Assembly (NCBI GenBank): GCA_022600955.1
Contig: JAHZJK010000033.1
Span: 83,988-147,987 of the forward strand
Source: Gammaproteobacteria bacterium
Lineage (GTDB): Bacteria > Pseudomonadota > Gammaproteobacteria > Steroidobacterales > Woeseiaceae
DNA: 64,000 nt
Reading direction: 5' to 3'
Shown: positions 9,111 through 17,509 of the stretch, in pieces
Layout: every line of letters begins with the position of its first letter
Position numbering within the stretch: position 1 is the stretch's first letter
Made by a program: the position numbers and the translations under genes
The notes under the pieces: model-generated
Seen by the model: the letters and a program-made list of their open reading frames with translations, nothing else
Told to the model about the DNA's origin: nothing
Databases searched by the model: none

Positions 9111-9125
9111 TGAAATACTGCTTCA
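9111..9125. promoter_or_regulatory. Second IclR-type operator-like site
   Basis: TGAAA-TACTG-CTTCA repeats the core of the palindrome at 4278-4300 with one mismatch, in the 118-base gap before the aminotransferase gene. It is followed by TATTATGA, similar to the flank of the first site. It is inferred to place the aminotransferase-agmatinase pair under the same IclR regulator. Confidence 0.4.
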
Positions 9126-9217
9126 TATTATGATGTGAGACTGATTTCGGTGCATGCGGGTCGCTAGAATTCGCAGCACTTTTGGCTTATTGAGTCGTCC
9201 GGCTCTGGCGAGGTTTT

Positions 9218-10591
9218 ATGGCTGCTATCGAAAAGCGTTCGAGTGATGACTGGCAGGAACTCGACAAGAAACACTACCTGCACCCGTTTACCGATCACAA
9301 GGAGCTGCATGAGCAACGCTCGCGCATCATAAGCCGCGCGGATGGCGTGTACATTTATGAAGAAGACGGGCACCGGATTCTCGATGGCATGTCAGGACTG
9401 TGGTGTGTCAGTGCCGGCTATGGTCAGGAGGAGCTTGTCGAGGCCGCAGCCGAGCAAATGCGCGAGCTGCCGTACTACAACAGTTTCTTCCAATGCGCAC
9501 ACCCGCCAGTCATTGAACTGTCAAAAATGTTGCAGGAAGTGAGCCAGCCGCATCTGAACCGTGTCTTTTACACAGGCTCTGGTTCCGAGGCGAACGATAC
9601 TATCGTACGCATGGTTCGAACCTACTGGGACCTGATGGGCCAACCGGGCCGACACACGATCATCAGCCGCAAGAACGCGTATCACGGATCGACTGTCGCA
9701 GGCGCGAGCCTGAGCGGCATGAGTGCCATGCACAAGCAGGGTGGCTTGCCTATTCCTGGCATAGTGCACGTCGAGCAGCCTTACTGGTTCGGCAGTGACC
9801 AAACGATGTCGCCAGATGAGTTTGGCATCGCAGCTGCCCGGTCGATTGAGGAGAAGATCAATGAACTCGGTCCCGAGAATGTCGGCGCCTTTATCGGCGA
9901 GCCAATTCAGGGTGCTGGCGGAGTAATTGTGCCTCCGGACAGTTACTGGCCAGAAGTACAACGTATCTGCGATGAGTACGGCATCCTGCTGATTTCGGAC
10001 GAAGTGATATGCGGCTTCGGGCGCCTGGGTGAATGGTTCGGCGCGGACTATTTTGGAACGCGCCCTGACTTTATGCCGTTTGCAAAGGGCGTAACGTCCG
10101 GGTACCTGCCATTGGGTGGTGTCTATGTGAGCGACCGGGTTGCAGATGTTTTGATCGACAAAGCTGGCGAATTTGCGCATGGCTACACCTATTCCGGGCA
10201 TCCGGCTGCGTGCGCCGTTGCGATCGCAAACCTGAAACTGATTCAGCGGGAGAACCTGGTAACACGTATTCACGATGACATCGGTCCGTACCTGCAGCAG
10301 CAATGGCAGAAACTGACTGAGCACCCAATCGTCGGTGATGCACGCATGATTGGGCTTATGGGTGCTTTTGAAATCGTCAAAGACAAGCAACCGATGCAGC
10401 GCTTCGAAAAGGATCTGCACGCCGGAGTGCGATTCCGCGATACGCTGATCCGGAACGGTGCCCTGATGCGCGCTGTGGGAGACACCATAATTTGCGCTCC
10501 GCCGTTCGTGATTTCACACGCTGAAGTCGACGATCTCATGGAAACGACATGGAAGGCGCTCGACCTCACACACAATACTTTGCAGGAATAA
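9218..10591 (+). CDS. spuC: Class III aminotransferase, probable putrescine (polyamine):pyruvate aminotransferase
   Basis: A 457-residue PLP enzyme. Visible hallmarks: GMSGLWCVSAGYG near the N-terminus, TGSGSEANDTIVRM for phosphate binding, AYHGSTVAGASLSGM, EPIQGAGGVIVPP, LISDEVICGFGRLGEWFG with the cofactor Asp, and MPFAKGVTSGYLPLGG with the Schiff-base Lys. The pattern matches the omega-aminotransferases of the SpuC group, which transfer the amino group of putrescine or cadaverine to pyruvate to give 4-aminobutyraldehyde. It offers a route to GABA parallel to the gamma-glutamyl route. ATG 9218 has GAGG upstream. The agmatinase gene starts 4 bases after its stop. Confidence 0.85.
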   Translation: MAAIEKRSSDDWQELDKKHYLHPFTDHKELHEQRSRIISRADGVYIYEEDGHRILDGMSGLWCVSAGYGQEELVEAAAEQMRELPYYNSFFQCAHPPVIELSKMLQEVSQPHLNRVFYTGSGSEANDTIVRMVRTYWDLMGQPGRHTIISRKNAYHGSTVAGASLSGMSAMHKQGGLPIPGIVHVEQPYWFGSDQTMSPDEFGIAAARSIEEKINELGPENVGAFIGEPIQGAGGVIVPPDSYWPEVQRICDEYGILLISDEVICGFGRLGEWFGADYFGTRPDFMPFAKGVTSGYLPLGGVYVSDRVADVLIDKAGEFAHGYTYSGHPAACAVAIANLKLIQRENLVTRIHDDIGPYLQQQWQKLTEHPIVGDARMIGLMGAFEIVKDKQPMQRFEKDLHAGVRFRDTLIRNGALMRAVGDTIICAPPFVISHAEVDDLMETTWKALDLTHNTLQE

Positions 10592-10595
10592 TTGC

Positions 10596-11558
10596 GTGGA
10601 CAAACACGACAACGATTTCGCTTTAACACGCAAGAATTTGCACGGCACAACGCCCGAACCGACGTACGGTGGCGTGACGTCTTTCATGCGTCGCAAGTAC
10701 AGCAAAGACGTATCGCAAGCGGATGTTGCGGTGCTTGGTGTACCGTTCGATACGGCGACGACGAACCGGTCCGGTACGCGTCTCGGGCCGCGCGCCATTC
10801 GAAATTCGTCAACGATAATGGCATGGGAACGCCCTTACGGGATGGAGTTCGACCCGTTCGACAAACTCGCTGTCGTTGATGCTGGCGATGCGTACTTCGA
10901 TTTTGGTAAGCCTGAGTCTGTGCCTGATGCGATCCAGCAGGCGGCATTCGATATTATTTCGCAGGGGCCGGGATTACTTTCGCTGGGCGGCGACCACTTC
11001 ATCACCTATCCACTCCTGAAGGCGCACGTCGAAAAGTTTGGCGGTCCCATTTCATTGCTGCATTTCGATGCGCATACGGATACCTGGGAAGATGAGAACG
11101 ACCGCATTGATCACGGCACGATGTTTTATTGGGCGACGAAACAGGGCTTGCTGGACCCGGCCACCTCTGTGCAGGTCGGGATTCGAACACAGAACCCCGA
11201 TACGCTTGGATTTAATATTATCGACGCGCCGCAGGTACATGAGCAGACTATCGAAGCGACGGTGCAACAGATTCGCGCCACGCTGGGCGATACGCCCGTG
11301 TACGTGACGTTTGATATCGATTGCCTGGACCCGAGCTATGCGCCGGGCACCGGAACCCCGGTTTGCGGTGGGCTGACGACCCATCAAGCGTTGACTATCC
11401 TGCGCAGCCTGGCGGGCATAAATGTCATCGGAATGGATGTGGTTGAAGTCGCGCCGCAATATGATGTCGGCGAGATTACCTCGCTGGCGGCGAGTTCTAT
11501 CGCTATGGAAATGCTATACCTGTACGCGCGGCGCCCGTCTTCCGAGACGCGCAGGTAG
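10596..11558 (+). CDS. speB: Agmatinase (ureohydrolase family)
   Basis: A 320-residue manganese hydrolase converting agmatine to putrescine and urea. The metal-binding motifs are all present: LGGDHFITYP, LLHFDAHTDTW and TFDIDCLDPSYAPGTGTP, and the overall sequence is close to the SpeB type rather than arginase or formiminoglutamase. The start is GTG 10596 with AGGAATAA, which overlaps the aminotransferase stop, as the ribosome site. It forms a two-gene unit with the aminotransferase, which would take the putrescine it makes. It converges with the TetR gene, with 7 bases between stops. A guanidinobutyrase activity cannot be excluded. Confidence 0.88.
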   Translation: MDKHDNDFALTRKNLHGTTPEPTYGGVTSFMRRKYSKDVSQADVAVLGVPFDTATTNRSGTRLGPRAIRNSSTIMAWERPYGMEFDPFDKLAVVDAGDAYFDFGKPESVPDAIQQAAFDIISQGPGLLSLGGDHFITYPLLKAHVEKFGGPISLLHFDAHTDTWEDENDRIDHGTMFYWATKQGLLDPATSVQVGIRTQNPDTLGFNIIDAPQVHEQTIEATVQQIRATLGDTPVYVTFDIDCLDPSYAPGTGTPVCGGLTTHQALTILRSLAGINVIGMDVVEVAPQYDVGEITSLAASSIAMEMLYLYARRPSSETRR

Positions 11559-11565
11559 CCCGAAA

Positions 11566-12225
11566 TCAGGCTGGCGCTTCGCCCGGCAAGAACACCTGAA
11601 TGACCATTTCGGCGATTTCGTCCAGGGTTCCGGGCGCATCGATATCGATTCCGCTTGAGTCCTTGAGTTCGTTACCAAGAGCCAGCAGTCCACCGGATGA
11701 CAGGCGAATCATATTGAAAAGCAGAGCCGGGTTGCCAGCAGGCGCTATGCCGAGCTGCTGCAACTCGGTGATCAATCCGAAGGTTGCTTCGAAAAAAGGC
11801 TGCAGGTGTTCTTCGATAAGCCACTCAAGCCTCGGGTTCGCGTAACTGGATTCCTGCACCATGACCTTGTGCATCGCAGGCTGTTCTTTTGCGTACCGGA
11901 CGTACGCGTGAATCATTGCGCACATGCGGTCTTTGGGAGACTTGCCGCGATGTGACTCAAGCGACTCTGACAACGAGTTGGTGAAGTCGCTGAATACCTT
12001 TTGTGCCGCTGCCCGCCAGAGCTGGTCTTTGTTCTTGAAGTGATAGGTAATTAGAGGATGGTGAACACCAGCGCGCTCTGCAATATCCCGGGTAGACGTG
12101 CCTTTGAATCCGTTTTCCGAAAATGCCTGAATGGCAGCATCGAGGAGTTTTTGCTGCGTGACGATTGATCGTTGCTGTTGCTTTCGTGGGACTTTTTCAC
12201 CACTGGCGGCGGCTTGTTCTGACAT
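11566..12225 (-). CDS. TetR/AcrR family transcriptional regulator
   Basis: A 219-residue regulator. The N-terminal tail is polar (KVPRKQQQR), followed by the TetR helix-turn-helix at about residues 20-80 (LDAAIQAFSENGFKGTSTRDIAERAGVHHPLITYHFKNKDQLW in pieces), and then a helical ligand domain. The target is unknown. It is transcribed leftward toward agmatinase; upstream lies a strong hairpin (12243-12272) that separates it from the receiver-TonB gene reading in the same direction. A role in lipid or envelope stress is common for this family but is not shown here. Confidence 0.88.
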   Translation of the reverse strand: MSEQAAASGEKVPRKQQQRSIVTQQKLLDAAIQAFSENGFKGTSTRDIAERAGVHHPLITYHFKNKDQLWRAAAQKVFSDFTNSLSESLESHRGKSPKDRMCAMIHAYVRYAKEQPAMHKVMVQESSYANPRLEWLIEEHLQPFFEATFGLITELQQLGIAPAGNPALLFNMIRLSSGGLLALGNELKDSSGIDIDAPGTLDEIAEMVIQVFLPGEAPA

Positions 12226-12242
12226 TTTGCAGTCCAGAATGG

Positions 12243-12272
12243 AAGAATCCCGCTAACAATAGCGGGATTCTT
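12243..12272 (-). terminator. Strong 13-bp hairpin, probable terminator after the receiver-TonB gene
   Basis: A perfect 13-base-pair stem (AAGAATCCCGCTA with its complement) closes a four-base loop ACAA. It lies 54 bases past the stop of the leftward gene at 12326 and 18 bases before the TetR start. The sequence after the stem has only a short T-rich stretch (TTCC then ATTCT), so termination is likely but not textbook; an operator role is the alternative. Confidence 0.5.
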
Positions 12273-12325
12273 AGAATTGATCCAGTCATAAATCGTTGAA
12301 TCTGCATGACTTTAGCCGCGTTGGA

Positions 12326-15226
12326 CTACTCAAGGGCAAACATCATGCGCACGCCAGCCTTTTTCTCCACCAGTACGCCGTTTTCGATCACCGGCTGGAA
12401 TTCCCACTTCTCGACTGCCTTGACGGCAGCGGCGACAAACGTCTCGCCAGGTTCAGAGTCGCGGACAGAAACGTCCTTGACCGAGCCGTTCATGGATACG
12501 GTGAAGACCACGTCGACCCAGCCTGACTGGTTGCGTCGTTGTGCATTGCGCGGGTATTTGGGGGCCACATACTTGGTGCGAGTTAGTGAACTAACCGGCA
12601 CAGGGATTTGTGAGTCCGTGGATGGCGGGCCTGACGCGGATTGCGGCGGACCAACAGGTTCTGCTCTCTGCTGCAAACCGGCCGTTGTATTTGCAGCGCC
12701 TGGACCACTTTCAGACGCATTCTCTGTTGCGTTCTGACTAGCTGCGGCTGCTGTAGCGCGTTGCTCTGCAGCCAGCTTTTCGGCGGCCTGTCTTTCTGCG
12801 GCCAGTCGGTCTGCTTCAGCCTGTTGCTCTGCCAGGCGTCGTTCGGCGGCCAGCCTGTCCGCTGCCGCCTGACGGTCGGCTTCGGCCTGGCGTTCCGCAG
12901 CAGCTCGTCGTGCGGCTGCTTCTTGTGCCTGGCGATCAATGACGCTCTGGCGCGCAGCACCCAGTGCCGTAATCGCCGTAGCGACATCATTGCTCGATGC
13001 ATCCACACGGCGTGCGTCATCCAGGATGGCTTCAGCAGAATTCAGATTGCCATTGTCTATTTCACTGCGGGCTTGTGAAGCGAGCTTGCTTGCTATAACA
13101 CCGAGACCCTGTGCCGCAATAACATTTCCGGGGTCATTCGATAGCACCAGCTGGTAGTAGTATCCAGCGTTGTCGTTGGCGGGCTCCAGGAGCTGCCCTG
13201 ACTCCAGACGGGCGGCCGCTCTTCCGAGAACATCGTCGGTCTGCTGTGCGCTACGTGCTTCGCGCAACTCGTCGGCGACCGCATCGATTTCAGAATTATC
13301 CGTAGCACCAACAGTACGCGCGGACGCAAGCGCGTTCGCGGCATCCTCGAATCGCTCTTCGCGAATCGCGCGTCTCGCACCATCAAGGCCGGCACGCAAC
13401 TGCATCTGCCCCAGCTGTGCATTAAGGAATGGCAGGCGCGGATTCTCCGCGTCTACTGTCGCCACGCTTTGCAAAGCGCCTGTGGCATCGTCGATCCTCG
13501 ATTCGAGCATTGCAGTTTCGGCCATGCCAAGTGTCTGCTGAATTACGGCAGCAAGTTCCGTCGTCGCAACTTCATTGCCGGGTTCGGCTGTCAAGGCAGT
13601 AGCGAACAACTCGATCGCGTTGTCGCCTGCTGGCGCATACAATTGCCCGGCGTCACGTGCAGCGCGCGCACTACTCAACGTCGTTTCGAAATCGACACTT
13701 GCGACATCAGGAGTGTTGATTTCTTCTGCCTCGGAATCTGTTACGGCCGGAGTCGGCAATGCCACCTCAGCCTGCTGCGGAACGCTTTCAGGTTCAGACC
13801 CGCTGAATATCCAGAACGCAATGGCAGCGACGACCGCGACGGCGACCCCGGCAATCCCGAGGTTCTTTGGACTGGCAAACAGTGATCCGCCAAGACCTCC
13901 GCCACTATCGAGCTCCATGTTGGCTGGAGATTCTGTAATGAAAACTTCCGCGGGTGGCGGCTCTTCCGGGATGCTGGTGTCTTTTTCACCCTGGAATTTC
14001 TTGGTCACGGAACTGATAAGTCCGGTTACTGTTTCAGTGAAACTGCTGTCGTCCTGACCGAAGGCGTTGCCCAGGCCGTCCGCTATTGGTGAATCGTCAA
14101 CCGCAGCTGAAACAGGGCCCAGTGGCGGGTCAACGGGTACGCTTGCGTCTGCCTTCGGCTTTTTCGACTTTGGCGTACTGGTTTTCGGTTGTGGCTTGGG
14201 CTTCGGTGCTGCCTCGGCCTTAGCAATCTGTGCTGGCTTGGGTTTCGCTACCGGCTTCGTTGCCGGCGCCGGTGTTTCGCCGTTGACCTTAAAGGCGGCA
14301 TCCGGCGCTTCGAGGTGGTGCTTGACTGAAGCTTCGACGGCGAGTCGTGCACGACCGGGAGAAACCGGTTTCAGCAGAAAACGGTATACCTTGCCGCGAT
14401 TGATGAGGTCCATGAGCATCTCACCGTCGTCGCGTCGACCTGCGACTATTGAGACAAGCCTCGATGAATTCTTGCGAAGATGCACAGTCAGTTGTTCGAC
14501 CTTGTCGCCGACCATGGCGGCGTCAACTACAGCGACCCCCACCTTGTGCTCGCGGATTGTCGCGTCCGCCTGCGCCAGCGTATTGGCATAGTGAACTGTA
14601 TGCATGCCGCGTGACGAGTCTTTGATCGTTTCCAGAAACTCCTGATCTTTTGTCAACACCAGAACGTCGACAGAACGCGAACCAACGCTGGCCGCCGCAG
14701 AAACTTTCTGCGGATCCAGCTGCGGTACCTGCCCGGTACCATCACTGATGATGGTTGAGCCGTTCTCCGATGTTTCCATGACGATGTGCTGTGCGGGCTC
14801 GTCGACATTCGCAGTTGTGTCATTGGCCGACTCGGCGAGTGCCATCAGGCGCATTTGGCGTGTCGCATTGTCAACAAGCTTGTGCAGTGCGTCGCTCGTG
14901 ACATTGCCGCGCACTACCTGGAATACTTCTTCGTCACCCACGAGTGCCTCGAGTCCCTGGCCTGCGTTGCCAGCGAGCAGAATGCCAACCGTATCCGGTG
15001 AGCGTTTCTTGGCTTCCCGCAATGCTTCGAGACCGCTCATCCCGGGCAGTTCCTGCGCGGAAACGATAACGTTGATTGGTGTGTCGACCAGAGTGTTGAG
15101 TGCTTCGCTGCCACTGGTAGCGCAATGCACCGTATAGCTGTCGCTGAACCCCGAACTCAACGTGTCCAGGGTGCTTTGCTCGCTATGCAGCAGCAATACT
15201 TGAGTTTTGTATTCGTCCAGCGGCAC
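12326..15226 (-). CDS. Receiver-receiver-TM-TonB C-terminal domain fusion protein
   Basis: A 966-residue protein with an unusual order of parts. Residues 7-125: receiver-like domain with the phospho-acceptor position changed to Ala57 (VSAQELPGMSG) and Arg106 for the usual Lys. Residues 185-305: second receiver-like domain keeping Asp235 and Lys286 (LLKPVSP). Residues 317-360: Lys/Pro/Ala-rich linker. Residues about 456-476: one transmembrane helix without the Ser/His pair of TonB that contacts ExbB. Then an acidic helical region of TPR type, an Ala/Glu/Arg/Gln coiled coil encoded by imperfect repeats (about 12760-12930), and residues about 875-966, a TonB C-terminal domain (SGWVDVVFTVSMNGSVKDVSV, then WEFQPVIENG). 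The receivers would be cytoplasmic and the TonB domain periplasmic. GTG 15226 is chosen because GGAGG stands 7 bases before it; the frame is open further upstream. Function unknown. Confidence 0.85.
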   Translation of the reverse strand: MPLDEYKTQVLLLHSEQSTLDTLSSGFSDSYTVHCATSGSEALNTLVDTPINVIVSAQELPGMSGLEALREAKKRSPDTVGILLAGNAGQGLEALVGDEEVFQVVRGNVTSDALHKLVDNATRQMRLMALAESANDTTANVDEPAQHIVMETSENGSTIISDGTGQVPQLDPQKVSAAASVGSRSVDVLVLTKDQEFLETIKDSSRGMHTVHYANTLAQADATIREHKVGVAVVDAAMVGDKVEQLTVHLRKNSSRLVSIVAGRRDDGEMLMDLINRGKVYRFLLKPVSPGRARLAVEASVKHHLEAPDAAFKVNGETPAPATKPVAKPKPAQIAKAEAAPKPKPQPKTSTPKSKKPKADASVPVDPPLGPVSAAVDDSPIADGLGNAFGQDDSSFTETVTGLISSVTKKFQGEKDTSIPEEPPPAEVFITESPANMELDSGGGLGGSLFASPKNLGIAGVAVAVVAAIAFWIFSGSEPESVPQQAEVALPTPAVTDSEAEEINTPDVASVDFETTLSSARAARDAGQLYAPAGDNAIELFATALTAEPGNEVATTELAAVIQQTLGMAETAMLESRIDDATGALQSVATVDAENPRLPFLNAQLGQMQLRAGLDGARRAIREERFEDAANALASARTVGATDNSEIDAVADELREARSAQQTDDVLGRAAARLESGQLLEPANDNAGYYYQLVLSNDPGNVIAAQGLGVIASKLASQARSEIDNGNLNSAEAILDDARRVDASSNDVATAITALGAARQSVIDRQAQEAAARRAAAERQAEADRQAAADRLAAERRLAEQQAEADRLAAERQAAEKLAAEQRATAAAASQNATENASESGPGAANTTAGLQQRAEPVGPPQSASGPPSTDSQIPVPVSSLTRTKYVAPKYPRNAQRRNQSGWVDVVFTVSMNGSVKDVSVRDSEPGETFVAAAVKAVEKWEFQPVIENGVLVEKKAGVRMMFALE

Positions 15227-15256
15227 TTCGCTTCCTCCAAAAATCTTATGTCGAAT

Positions 15257-15281
15257 CTCAGACGCAGTCCTTGCGTCAGAG
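15257..15281 (-). other. Hairpin in the leader of the receiver-TonB gene
   Basis: The arms CTCAGACGCA and TGCGTCAGAG pair over nine positions with one A-A mismatch around a GTCCT loop, about 30 bases upstream of the GTG start in the 240-base region after thrS. Apart from this hairpin and the ribosome site I see nothing else definite in 15227-15466. Confidence 0.35.
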
Positions 15282-15466
15282 CAGTATAGCCTTGAGCAGG
15301 AATCGGGCAGTCGCAGAACGGCGACTGATTGCCGATTCTGTGACGCGGCGCACAGTGGAAGTGCAGGGCGCGTCACGTTTGCTCGCCAGACGGGCTAAAG
15401 AAATGCGACTGCGCCCGTGGCTATTGGGATTGGGGTGGATTGAGAGGTCTGAACCAGGCGCGTGAT

Positions 15467-17389
15467 TCAGTCTTGGGAAGCGCGTTTTTCGACTTCGTCC
15501 AGAAGCGCCTGAATAGCGTCCGCAAGTGACATAACCTGCTGTTTTTTGGAGCCAAGACGCCGAATTGCCACCGACCGATTTTCGGTTTCTCGCTGGCCGA
15601 CGGCGAACTGCACCGGAATTTTGGCGACGCTGTGTTCGCGGACCTTATAGGAGATCTTTTCATTGCGCAGGTCGGCTTCGGCGCGCAATCCCCGTGCACG
15701 TAGCTCGGCAATGACTTCGCGGGCGTAGTCATCTGCATCTGAGGTAATTGTGAGGACCTTGATCTGCACGGGTGCCAACCACAATGGCAAATTGCCGGCA
15801 TGGTGCTCGATCAGAATACCCATGAAGCGTTCAAGCGAGCCAAAAATAGCGCGGTGCAGCATTACCGGCAGGTGTTTTTCGCCGTCTTCACCAATATAGC
15901 TGGCGCCCAACCGACCCGGCATGTTCAGGTCGACCTGCAATGTGCCGCACTGCCAGTCACGACCGATCGCATCACGCAAAACGAACTCGAGCTTGGGACC
16001 GTAGAAGGCGCCTTCGCCCGGGTTGTGCGTATATTCAAGACCTGAAGCATCCAGTGCACTAACGAGCGCCGCTTCCGCCTGATCCCACACCGCGTCTTCG
16101 CCGACGCGTACTTCGGGTCGGTCGGCAAACTTGATACGCACATCCTCGAACCCGAAATCACGGTAAATACCAAGGATCAGATTGCAGACGGCAATCGACT
16201 CTGACGTGATCTGTTCTGGCGTACAAAACACATGTGCATCATCTTGTGTGAAAGCACGCACGCGCATCATGCCATGCAGTGCACCTGACGGCTCATAGCG
16301 ATGACACTTGCCGAATTCGGCAAGTCGGTAGGGAAGGTCGCGGTAACTCGTGATGCCTTGTTTAAAAACCTGCACATGACCTGGGCAGTTCATCGGCTTG
16401 ATCGCGTACATGCGACCGTCGACGGTCTCTGTCGTAAACATGTTGTCGCCGAAGGACTCCCAATGACCGGATGCTTCCCACAGGGAGCGCGACATGACTT
16501 CGGGCGTGTTGATCTCCTGGTAACCCGCCGCGTTTTGTTCCTGTCGCATAAAAGCGATAAGGCTCTGGAACAAGCTCCAGCCTTTCGGATGCCAGAACAC
16601 CGCCCCCGGTGCCTCCTCCTGAAAATGGAACAGGTCCATTACCCGGCCGAGACGGCGGTGGTCGCGCTTCTCAGCTTCCTCCAGCATGTGGAGATATTTC
16701 CTGAGCTGTTTGTCGTTTGACCAAGCAGTGCCATATACGCGCTGCAACATTTCATTATTGGAGTCGCCACGCCAGTAGGCGCCGGATACGTGCGTCAGCT
16801 TGAAGGCTTTGCCCAGCTTGCCGGTCGAGGGCAGGTGGGGGCCGCGGCACAAATCTATGAAATCACCCTGACGATACAACGAAACATCCTCTCCCGCCGG
16901 AATACTGTCAATGATCTCCGCTTTGTATTCTTCGCCTATGCCGCGAAAAAAAGCCACAGCGTCGTCGCGCTTCCAGATCTCGCGTTCTATGACCTCGTCC
17001 CGATCGACGATTTCCTGCATACGGGCTTCGATCGTCTCAAGATCGGTCTCGGTAAACGGTTCCTTGCGCGAGAAGTCGTAGTAAAAGCCGTTTTCGATCG
17101 CGGGTCCGATAGTAACCTGGGTGTCTGGCCACAATTCCTTGACGGCCTCGGCGAGCACATGTGCGGCATCGTGGCGCAGTAGTTCCAGCCCGTCGTCCGA
17201 GTCACGCGTCAGGATTTCGACTCTGGCGTCGTTTTCAATAACACGGGTCAGATCCCAGGGTTCGCCATCAACGCGTACGGCGACAGCCGCCTTGGCCAGC
17301 CCGCTGCCGATACTGGCAGCGATCTCGGCGCCGCTTACGGCGGCATCGTATTGACGCTCGGAACCGTCAGGAAGAGTAATTTTTGGCAT
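15467..17389 (-). CDS. thrS: Threonine-tRNA ligase
   Basis: A 640-residue class II synthetase charging tRNA-Thr. Domains in order: TGS domain (residues 1-62), the editing domain with [14 protein letters not shown], the catalytic core with [29 protein letters not shown] (zinc Cys) and [14 protein letters not shown], and the C-terminal anticodon-binding domain with [10 protein letters not shown]. Length is normal. In many gammaproteobacteria infC, rpmI and rplT follow thrS; here the next gene downstream is the receiver-TonB fusion, so that operon is broken up. Upstream it diverges from glnS; a TACAAT on the minus strand at 17432-17437 could be its -10. Confidence 0.97.
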   Translation of the reverse strand: MPKITLPDGSERQYDAAVSGAEIAASIGSGLAKAAVAVRVDGEPWDLTRVIENDARVEILTRDSDDGLELLRHDAAHVLAEAVKELWPDTQVTIGPAIENGFYYDFSRKEPFTETDLETIEARMQEIVDRDEVIEREIWKRDDAVAFFRGIGEEYKAEIIDSIPAGEDVSLYRQGDFIDLCRGPHLPSTGKLGKAFKLTHVSGAYWRGDSNNEMLQRVYGTAWSNDKQLRKYLHMLEEAEKRDHRRLGRVMDLFHFQEEAPGAVFWHPKGWSLFQSLIAFMRQEQNAAGYQEINTPEVMSRSLWEASGHWESFGDNMFTTETVDGRMYAIKPMNCPGHVQVFKQGITSYRDLPYRLAEFGKCHRYEPSGALHGMMRVRAFTQDDAHVFCTPEQITSESIAVCNLILGIYRDFGFEDVRIKFADRPEVRVGEDAVWDQAEAALVSALDASGLEYTHNPGEGAFYGPKLEFVLRDAIGRDWQCGTLQVDLNMPGRLGASYIGEDGEKHLPVMLHRAIFGSLERFMGILIEHHAGNLPLWLAPVQIKVLTITSDADDYAREVIAELRARGLRAEADLRNEKISYKVREHSVAKIPVQFAVGQRETENRSVAIRRLGSKKQQVMSLADAIQALLDEVEKRASQD

Positions 17390-17431
17390 GATTTGGGCTA
17401 CTGATCAGACTGTGAGGTGTAACGGCGCGAT

Positions 17432-17475
17432 ATTGTACGCGAAATGCCCCGCGGATAAACAAGTTCGAGTACAAT
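17432..17475. promoter_or_regulatory. Divergent thrS/glnS promoter elements
   Basis: TACAAT at 17470-17475 on the plus strand (35 bases before the glnS ATG at 17510) and TACAAT on the minus strand at 17432-17437 (43 bases before thrS) are plausible -10 boxes. No convincing -35 is visible for either. The rightward box overlaps the alternative glnS start at 17474, which argues for the start at 17510. Confidence 0.35.
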
Positions 17476-17509
17476 GGCGCCCCTTTTTGCAGTAGTCAGA
17501 CCAGCACCC

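Noticed and set aside
9521..10420. A 299-codon open frame antisense to the aminotransferase gene
   Set aside because: No motif or ribosome site; the sense strand carries all PLP enzyme motifs.
12750..12935. Repetitive DNA resembling a small tandem array
   Set aside because: It encodes the Ala/Glu/Arg/Gln coiled coil of the TonB fusion protein; the repeats are protein-level low complexity, not a CRISPR or satellite.
15339..15354. A CRP-like TGTGA-N6-GCACA before the receiver-TonB gene
   Set aside because: One mismatch in a conserved half-site position and a distance of over 110 bases from the start; no more than chance expectation.
15227..15376. A 50-residue extension of the receiver-TonB protein
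   Set aside because: GGAGG directly before GTG 15226 and the receiver fold starting just after it make the extension unlikely; it also spans the leader hairpin.
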